Positions 21,575 to 26,346 of a DNA stretch of 26,346 nt are shown here, in pieces. Numbering within the stretch: the stretch's first letter is position 1; the number at the start of each line of letters is the position of its first letter. The DNA lies in assembly GCA_041645005.1 (NCBI GenBank), contig JBAZQW010000004.1:1-26346 (forward strand), read 5' to 3'. Below the pieces are notes generated by a model. That model saw only the letters and a list, made by a program, of their open reading frames with translations. It ran no database searches and was not told the origin of the DNA. The position numbers and the translations under genes were made by a program. Source of the DNA: Pelotomaculum_B sp041645005. GTDB taxonomy: Bacteria > Bacillota > Desulfotomaculia > Desulfotomaculales > Pelotomaculaceae.

Positions 21575-22042
21575 CTATTCCTCTTTCTGGTCCATTTTCC
21601 TTACATTTTCCGCCCGGTCGATAAAAAGAATACCTTCCAGGTGATCAATTTCATGCTGAAATACCCTGGCCAGCAAACCTCTAGCCTTTACCACCTGCTC
21701 CCTGCCGTTCCGGTCAAGGGATTTTACTTTTACCGAGGAAGCCCTGGTGACTTCTCCTATAAAACCAGGAATACTAAGACATGCCTCTGTGTCGGTTTCC
21801 TTTCCGGCGGAACTTAAGATCTCAGGGTTAATCAGCTCCAGCAGTCCATGGCCCGCATCAATCACGATCACCCTTTTGGAAACGCCCACCTGCGGGGCAG
21901 CCAGGCCTAGGCCCTTGGCGCTATACAACGTGTGAGCCATGTTATCTAAAAGCTTCATGATGTTCGGTGTTATTTTCGGTACTTCCCTGGCCTTTTCTTT
22001 AAGGATTTCGTCTCCTATCTCAACAATTTTATAAACCGCCAA
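21575..22042 (-). CDS. def: Peptide deformylase
   Basis: This 155-aa metalloenzyme removes the N-formyl group from nascent proteins, completing the cycle begun by fmt. The three family motifs are GLGLAAPQ (44-51), EACLS (86-90, metal ligand C88) and HEIDH (130-134, ligands H130 and H134, catalytic E131). The start is TTG with AAGGAGG eight bases upstream. Confidence 0.97.
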   Translation of the reverse strand: MAVYKIVEIGDEILKEKAREVPKITPNIMKLLDNMAHTLYSAKGLGLAAPQVGVSKRVIVIDAGHGLLELINPEILSSAGKETDTEACLSIPGFIGEVTRASSVKVKSLDRNGREQVVKARGLLARVFQHEIDHLEGILFIDRAENVRKMDQKEE

Positions 22043-22066
22043 AAAAATATCCTCCTTTTTAAAAAT

Positions 22067-24310
22067 CTATAGCATCCCCTGCGGGTTAATATCAACATTA
22101 ACGGCCGGCTTAAAGGCTGGACGCAGCTTTTGCAGCACGGCCAGGCTTTCTTTTATGACGTCTCTTAATATGCCGCGCCGTGGTCCCTTCAAAACCAGCT
22201 GCCAGCGGAACCGTCCTTTAATCCTGCTCAGCGGCGCGGGCGCCGGTCCCAGGACATCAATAAGATCATCGTGCCCCGCAACCGTTTTGTCAAGGATTTC
22301 TTTAGCCAGGCCGGCGCCTTTTTTCAGCTCTTCTTCATCATCATGAGTAAAAAGAAGCCTGGCCAAATGGCTGTATGGCGGGTAACCCAGCGCGCGTCTT
22401 ACCGGCATTTCATTGCGGTAAAACCCCTCGCAGTCATGTACCGCCGCGGTGGTTATACTGTAATGGTCCGGGCAGTAAGTCTGAACCATCACCTCACCCG
22501 GCAGTTTCCCGCGCCCGGTCCTGCCCGCCACCTGGGTCAGCAGCTGGAAAGTGCGCTCCGCCGCCCTGAAATCAGGCATGTGCAGGGTAGTGTCGGCGTT
22601 AATCACTCCAACCAGGGTTATCCCGGGCAGGTCCAGGCCTTTGGCGATCATCTGGGTGCCGATTAAGATATCTGCCTCCCCCTCGCGGAAGGCGCTGAAT
22701 ATTCTTTCATGCGAGCCCTTGCGGGAGGTGGAATCGCTGTCCATGCGCACAATCCGGGCCCCTGGGAAAGTTATTCGCGCCACTTCTTCCACTTTTTGCG
22801 TGCCGGCTCCAAAATGGCGGATATAACGGCTGTCGCAGCGGGGGCAAAGCCCGGGCAAATCTATGGTGTAGTTGCAGTAGTGGCACCGCAGCAGGCCGTC
22901 CAGGTGATAAGAAAGAGAGATGTCGCACCTGGCGCATTTTAAGACCAGGCCGCACTCCCGGCACACAACAAAGGTCGTGTAACCGCGCCTGTTCAAAAAG
23001 AGAAGTGTTTGCTCCCCTCTTTCCAGCCTTTCAACAACCGCCGAGGCCAGGGCGCGGCTGAAAATACCCCGGTTCCCCTCCTTCAGTTCCTGCCTGAGAT
23101 CGACCACTTGGACTTTGGGGAGAGGCCTTTCGTCTATTCTATGCGGAAGTCTTAAAAGGCGATACGGTCCTCCCTTGCCGGCCCGCAGCCACGACTCCAG
23201 GGAAGGGGTGGCACTGCCAAGCACCACCACCGCGCCTGCCAGCTGGGCTCTTTTCAGGGCTACCTCGCGGGCATGATAGCGAATATGGTCATCCTGTTTA
23301 TAGGTTGGTTCATGTTCTTCGTCGATAATAAAAAGCCCCGGTCCGGGCATGGGGGCAAACACCGCCGAACGCGTTCCCAGGACCACAGGGGCCTGTCCTT
23401 CCTTAATCCGGCGCCACTCCCGGTATCTTTCCCCGGCGGCCAGGGCGCTATGTAGCACCGCCACCAGAGAGCCAAAACGCTCCCGGAATAGTCTGATCAT
23501 CTGCGGGGTCAGGGATATTTCAGGCACCAGGGTTACCGCCTGCCGGCCAGCTGCCAGGGCTGAGGCTATGGCGCTCAGGTAAACCTCGGTCTTACCGCTG
23601 CCGGTGACACCGTACAGGAGGAAAGCACCAAACTTGCCCCTGGCCAAAGCCTGAGATATTTCCTTAACAGCTTCTCCCTGGTCGGGGTTTAGCCGCGGTA
23701 TACAGTCGCTGGTACTCACTGCCGGATTTTCCGCCGGCAAGTTAGACGATAGCACGGCTTTTGCTTCAAGCAATCCCGCTTTAACCAGCGTGTCCACCGT
23801 TGCAGGCGAGGTTTGGGCGGCTGCGGCCAGTTCCTTCCTGGTCAAGCGTGGATTACGCAAGGCTTCCCTGAGTACGGCGGCCTGTTTCGACGCATGCTTC
23901 AGCTCACTTAAAACCTCATGCAATTTGTCTTCCGGGAATGCCGGCCTGAGCAGCTTTACCTCACGGATTGCTTTTACACCCAAACGGGGCGCAATAATCC
24001 GTCCAAATGCCTCTGCAGTGCTACAGAGGTAACTGTCCGACATCCAGCGGGCAATCTCAAACAAATCCCCGGTCAACACCGGTTCCTCATCGAGGATGCC
24101 GGCTATTTCCCTGACTTTAACATCCCTTTCGGGATACCCGAATCCTACCACATAGCCGGCCAAACTCCTGCCGCCAAAGGGTACGAGCACCCTTGAGCCC
24201 AGTTTAACCCTATCTTTTAGTTCCGCCGGGACGGCATAGTGAAAAACCCGGTCAGTCCCGCGGGCGGTAAGATCAACGATTATCTCGACAAGAGGGCCGT
24301 TTTGCTCCAT
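22067..24310 (-). CDS. priA: Primosomal protein N' (replication restart helicase PriA)
   Basis: This 747-aa helicase reloads the replisome at collapsed forks. The N-terminal fork-binding domain (about 1-200) is followed by Walker A GVTGSGKT (234-241), DEEH, a two-zinc domain with eight cysteines in CRECG...CARCD...CHYCN...CPRCD, and the helicase motif QVAGRTGRG; it ends in INPQGML. All ATPase motifs are intact. The ATG at 24310 is chosen because AGGGGAGG lies five bases upstream; the in-frame ATG at 24331 has no site. It has its own promoter candidate in the gap before it. Confidence 0.97.
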   Translation of the reverse strand: MEQNGPLVEIIVDLTARGTDRVFHYAVPAELKDRVKLGSRVLVPFGGRSLAGYVVGFGYPERDVKVREIAGILDEEPVLTGDLFEIARWMSDSYLCSTAEAFGRIIAPRLGVKAIREVKLLRPAFPEDKLHEVLSELKHASKQAAVLREALRNPRLTRKELAAAAQTSPATVDTLVKAGLLEAKAVLSSNLPAENPAVSTSDCIPRLNPDQGEAVKEISQALARGKFGAFLLYGVTGSGKTEVYLSAIASALAAGRQAVTLVPEISLTPQMIRLFRERFGSLVAVLHSALAAGERYREWRRIKEGQAPVVLGTRSAVFAPMPGPGLFIIDEEHEPTYKQDDHIRYHAREVALKRAQLAGAVVVLGSATPSLESWLRAGKGGPYRLLRLPHRIDERPLPKVQVVDLRQELKEGNRGIFSRALASAVVERLERGEQTLLFLNRRGYTTFVVCRECGLVLKCARCDISLSYHLDGLLRCHYCNYTIDLPGLCPRCDSRYIRHFGAGTQKVEEVARITFPGARIVRMDSDSTSRKGSHERIFSAFREGEADILIGTQMIAKGLDLPGITLVGVINADTTLHMPDFRAAERTFQLLTQVAGRTGRGKLPGEVMVQTYCPDHYSITTAAVHDCEGFYRNEMPVRRALGYPPYSHLARLLFTHDDEEELKKGAGLAKEILDKTVAGHDDLIDVLGPAPAPLSRIKGRFRWQLVLKGPRRGILRDVIKESLAVLQKLRPAFKPAVNVDINPQGML

Positions 24311-24347
24311 TATACCCTCCCCTGAAAGCATTTACAAATCTTACCCC

Positions 24348-24356
24348 ATTATAACA
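24348..24356 (-). promoter_or_regulatory. Extended -10 promoter candidate upstream of priA
   Basis: The minus strand reads TGTTATAAT, an extended -10 box (TGnTATAAT). The best -35 candidate is poor, as usual for extended -10 promoters. The start site would be near 24341, about 30 bases before the priA ATG. It abuts the T-tract of the terminator at 24355-24384. Confidence 0.5.
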
Positions 24357-24384
24357 AAAAAGGCCCTGTTTATAAACAAAGGCT
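24355..24384 (-). terminator. Intrinsic terminator between coaBC and priA
   Basis: On the minus strand a stem around TGTTTATAAACA, extended by two G-U pairs and AGC/GCT-type outer pairs with one mismatch, is followed by TTTTTTG. Read-through is likely given the imperfect stem, so it would attenuate rather than fully separate coaBC from priA. Confidence 0.55.
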
Positions 24385-24397
24385 CGCGCTGATCCGT

Positions 24398-24412
24398 TCA
24401 ATGTTCGATTGA
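24398..24412. repeat. 15-bp palindromic motif after the coaBC stop (copy 2)
   Basis: TCAATGTTCGATTGA has exact TCAAT/ATTGA arms and lies one base beyond the coaBC stop codon. It matches 14 of 15 bases of the motif at 14978-14992. Confidence 0.3.
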
Positions 24413-24413
24413 G

Positions 24414-25634
24414 TCAATTTAATTTAAGAGGCTTCTCTTTTTTCCCCTTGCGGATGGCCAGCGCCTCGTCCAGGATGCGGTGGGCCAGGGCGAGTTTATC
24501 CATCAGCGGCAGGGATACTATAGAACCGTCCGGGTATACAAATTTGGCGATGTTGGTGTCGGTGCAAAAACCCGCACCAGGCTGGGTGACGTCATTGGCC
24601 ACCAGTAAATCCAGGTTTTTGCCCGCTACTTTCTGCCGGGCGTTTTTTTCCAGATCACTGGTTTCCGCGGCAAAGCCGACCAGGATCTGGTTTTCCTTAC
24701 TTCTGCCCAGATCGGCCAGGATGTCCGGGTTCTTTACCAGTTCTAAAGACATATTGTCGGTATGTTTCTTGATCTTTTGAACGGCTGCTTTTACAGGCCT
24801 GTAGTCGGCTACGGCGGCAGACTTGACCACCATGTCCACACGCGGGTATCGCTTCATGACCGCGTCGTACATCTGCGAGGCCGTTTCAACACTGCTAAAC
24901 TCCACCCCTTTAGGGGGCTTTAGCGCGGTGGGGCCGCTGATCAAAATGACTTTGGCTCCCCTGCGGGCGGCGGCCTCCGCCACAGCATAGCCCATTTTAC
25001 CGGAGCTGCGGTTGGTCAGGTAACGGACCGGGTCGATAGGCTCGACCGTGGGGCCGGCAGTGACCATAACTGTTAAGCCTTCCAGATCTCTGAGTGGCGC
25101 CAGCAGGGACATGATCTCCCCGGTAATGGTCTCTAAATCGGCCAGTCTGCCCCGCCCTTCGGCGCCGCAGGCCAGGCGGCCCACGCCGGGCTCTACAAAA
25201 TGATAGCCGAGGCCGCGCAAATCCGCGATGTTGCGCTGAACCACCGGGTTATTATACATATTGACATTCATCGCCGGGCAGATCAGCACCGGGCAGGTGG
25301 CGGCCATAATGACCGTGGCAAGAAGGTCGTCGGCGATGCCACCGGCAATCTTGCCCAGAATATTGGCCGTGGCCGGGACCACTATCACCAGGTCGGGCCA
25401 CTGTGCCAGTTCTATGTGTTGAACCGCCCCGTACGCCCCTTCAAAAAGATCGGAGCGAACCGGGTTGCCCGAGAGAACCTGAAAGGTAAGCGGTTTGACA
25501 AATTCCTGGGCGGATCTAGTCATAATAACATGAAGCTCCGCTCCGGCAGCTTTCAGATTGCTGACCAATTGAGCGGTCTTAAAAACGGCTATGCCGCCGG
25601 TAATACCGACGGTAATTTTTTTCCCAGCCAGCAA
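24414..25634 (-). CDS. coaBC: Bifunctional phosphopantothenoylcysteine decarboxylase / phosphopantothenate-cysteine ligase
   Basis: This 406-aa protein catalyses two consecutive steps of coenzyme A synthesis. The CoaC half (1-180) has the FMN-binding ITGGIAVFKTAQLV, the catalytic His in VQHIELAQW, PAMNVNMY and the ACGAEGRGRLA segment. The CoaB half (about 187-400) shows AGPTVEPIDPVRYLTNRSSG, the KSAAVADYRP motif and LVGFAAET. The start is TTG behind GGGGGAAGG. It lies 18 bp after rpoZ. The gmk-rpoZ-coaBC-priA order is conserved in Firmicutes. Confidence 0.97.
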   Translation of the reverse strand: MLAGKKITVGITGGIAVFKTAQLVSNLKAAGAELHVIMTRSAQEFVKPLTFQVLSGNPVRSDLFEGAYGAVQHIELAQWPDLVIVVPATANILGKIAGGIADDLLATVIMAATCPVLICPAMNVNMYNNPVVQRNIADLRGLGYHFVEPGVGRLACGAEGRGRLADLETITGEIMSLLAPLRDLEGLTVMVTAGPTVEPIDPVRYLTNRSSGKMGYAVAEAAARRGAKVILISGPTALKPPKGVEFSSVETASQMYDAVMKRYPRVDMVVKSAAVADYRPVKAAVQKIKKHTDNMSLELVKNPDILADLGRSKENQILVGFAAETSDLEKNARQKVAGKNLDLLVANDVTQPGAGFCTDTNIAKFVYPDGSIVSLPLMDKLALAHRILDEALAIRKGKKEKPLKLN

Positions 25635-25652
25635 TGGCCTTCCCCCAATTTA

Positions 25653-25859
25653 CTATTTAATGCCAATCCTGGTCCGCTTATATCCTACCTTGTTCTGGGC
25701 TATTTCCGTTAAGGCGGTAGTTACCGGCTTGCTGACAGCATAATCAACCTTGGTACTGGCCCTGTCAGTAAGTGTCCTGGCCCGTTTGGCCGCCACCACT
25801 ACCAGGGTATACCTGCTGTCAACCTTTTTCATTAGTTCATCAAGAGATGGTTGGCTCAT
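25653..25859 (-). CDS. rpoZ: DNA-directed RNA polymerase omega subunit
   Basis: This 68-aa subunit assists folding of beta-prime. Family features are the opening PSLDELMKKVDSRYTLVVVA, AAKRAR, and the KPVTTALTEIAQNKV segment. The length is normal for Gram-positives. GGAGGG lies before the ATG, 13 bp after the gmk stop. Confidence 0.95.
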   Translation of the reverse strand: MSQPSLDELMKKVDSRYTLVVVAAKRARTLTDRASTKVDYAVSKPVTTALTEIAQNKVGYKRTRIGIK

Positions 25860-25872
25860 GGCTACCCTCCGA

Positions 25873-26346
25873 TTACAGACTGCTACAGTGTTCCTGCTTT
25901 ATAAAACTTTTCAGGAAAGCCTCCAGATAATGAGGCTTTGATTTTTCAGCGCTGATAATCGACACGGCATTACTCACAGCCCGATCAATCACATCATTGA
26001 TAATAATATAGTCATAACGGCCGGCAAAAATCATCTCGCCCGCTACGCAGGCCAGGCGCTTTTCAATCTCCTCCGCCGCGTCGGCAGCGCGGGAGAGCAG
26101 GCGTAATTTTAAATCAGCTTCTGACGGCGGAACAACAAAAATCAGCACCGCTTCAGGAAGTTTTTCTTTTACCTGAAGAGCACCTTGTATGTCAATTTCC
26201 AGGATGATGTCGTTTCCACCATCGAGCGTTTTCCTTACATACTGGAGCGGTGTTCCGTAATAATTACCGTACACTTCAGCCCACTCCAGAAGCTGGCCGT
26301 TTTCGATCATCTTCTCAAAGACTTCACGTTCCAGGAAAAAGTAGTG
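25873..26346 (-). CDS. gmk: Guanylate kinase, 5' end cut by the window edge
   Basis: The reading frame stays open to the right edge, so the N-terminal third, including the P-loop, is missing; 157 residues are visible. They start HYFFLEREVFEKMIENGQ and continue LLEWAEVYGNYYGTP (GMP-binding region), EIDIQGALQVKE, VFVVPP-like IFVVPPSEADLKLRL and DYIIINDVIDRAV. The enzyme converts GMP to GDP. The internal ATG at 26310 is not the start. Confidence 0.96.
   Translation of the reverse strand, partial: HYFFLEREVFEKMIENGQLLEWAEVYGNYYGTPLQYVRKTLDGGNDIILEIDIQGALQVKEKLPEAVLIFVVPPSEADLKLRLLSRAADAAEEIEKRLACVAGEMIFAGRYDYIIINDVIDRAVSNAVSIISAEKSKPHYLEAFLKSFIKQEHCSSL

Noticed and set aside
25873..26310. A complete 145-aa guanylate-kinase-like protein starting at 26310
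   Set aside because: The frame continues without a stop to the window edge with family-typical residues, so the gene is truncated by the window rather than short.

Overview
The window reads as a low-to-mid GC Gram-positive chromosome. The cluster gmk-rpoZ-coaBC-priA-def-fmt-rsmB-rlmN-(FHA/phosphatase/SEDS/PBP/kinase)-rsgA-rpe is a classic Firmicute housekeeping block. The DUF116 gene, the RCKP-type mini zinc protein, the sigma-54 PAS activator and the copper-amine-oxidase-like plus beta-propeller exoprotein point to an anaerobic Peptococcaceae / Desulfotomaculum-Pelotomaculum type organism. This placement is inference from gene content, not a search.

Layout. (1) 1-3064 is an AT-rich regulatory region. 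It holds a sigma-54-type promoter at 29-44 firing leftwards out of the window, two leftward terminators, a PAS/AAA+/HTH sigma-54 activator (417-1943), a gene-poor stretch with inverted repeats, and a small GntR regulator (2453-2866). The GntR gene is divergent from (2) a secreted beta-propeller protein (3065-5467, the only plus-strand gene). (3) A perfect 26-bp inverted repeat separates this from a convergent sulfur-transfer operon on the minus strand: arsR-type regulator, CoA-disulfide/persulfide reductase with rhodanese domain, TusA and a DsrE-like protein (8262 down to 5558), with its own TTGACA-N17-TAATAT promoter. (4) A bidirectional terminator at 8330-8368 closes the long minus-strand housekeeping cluster (26346 down to 8342). 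In transcription order it is gmk (partial), rpoZ, coaBC, priA, def, fmt, DUF116, rsmB, rlmN, a DUF3662/FHA protein, a membrane FHA protein, PP2C phosphatase, SEDS polymerase, class B PBP, PASTA Ser/Thr kinase, rsgA, rpe, and a tiny 44-aa rubredoxin-like CxxC protein that overlaps the rpe stop.

How the genes work together. The cluster joins nucleotide/CoA supply, replication restart, formyl-Met handling (def/fmt), rRNA modification (rsmB/rlmN) and a complete phospho-signalling and septal/lateral wall synthesis module. That module has the same order as the actinobacterial fhaA-fhaB-pstP-rodA-pbpA-pkn locus. Most junctions overlap or are separated by only a few bases, so co-transcription is likely. 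It is broken only by two repeat-filled gaps (11882-12204 and 20274-20620) and a terminator/promoter junction before priA.

The most unusual material is non-coding. Two repeat elements of about 300 bp are built from degenerate ACGTCTCACGT-like blocks, and both abut the stop codon of the preceding gene with the same ten bases. There are also two RAYT/REP-style palindromes, a twin hairpin family inside the first element, and the outward-facing sigma-54 promoter beside its probable activator.
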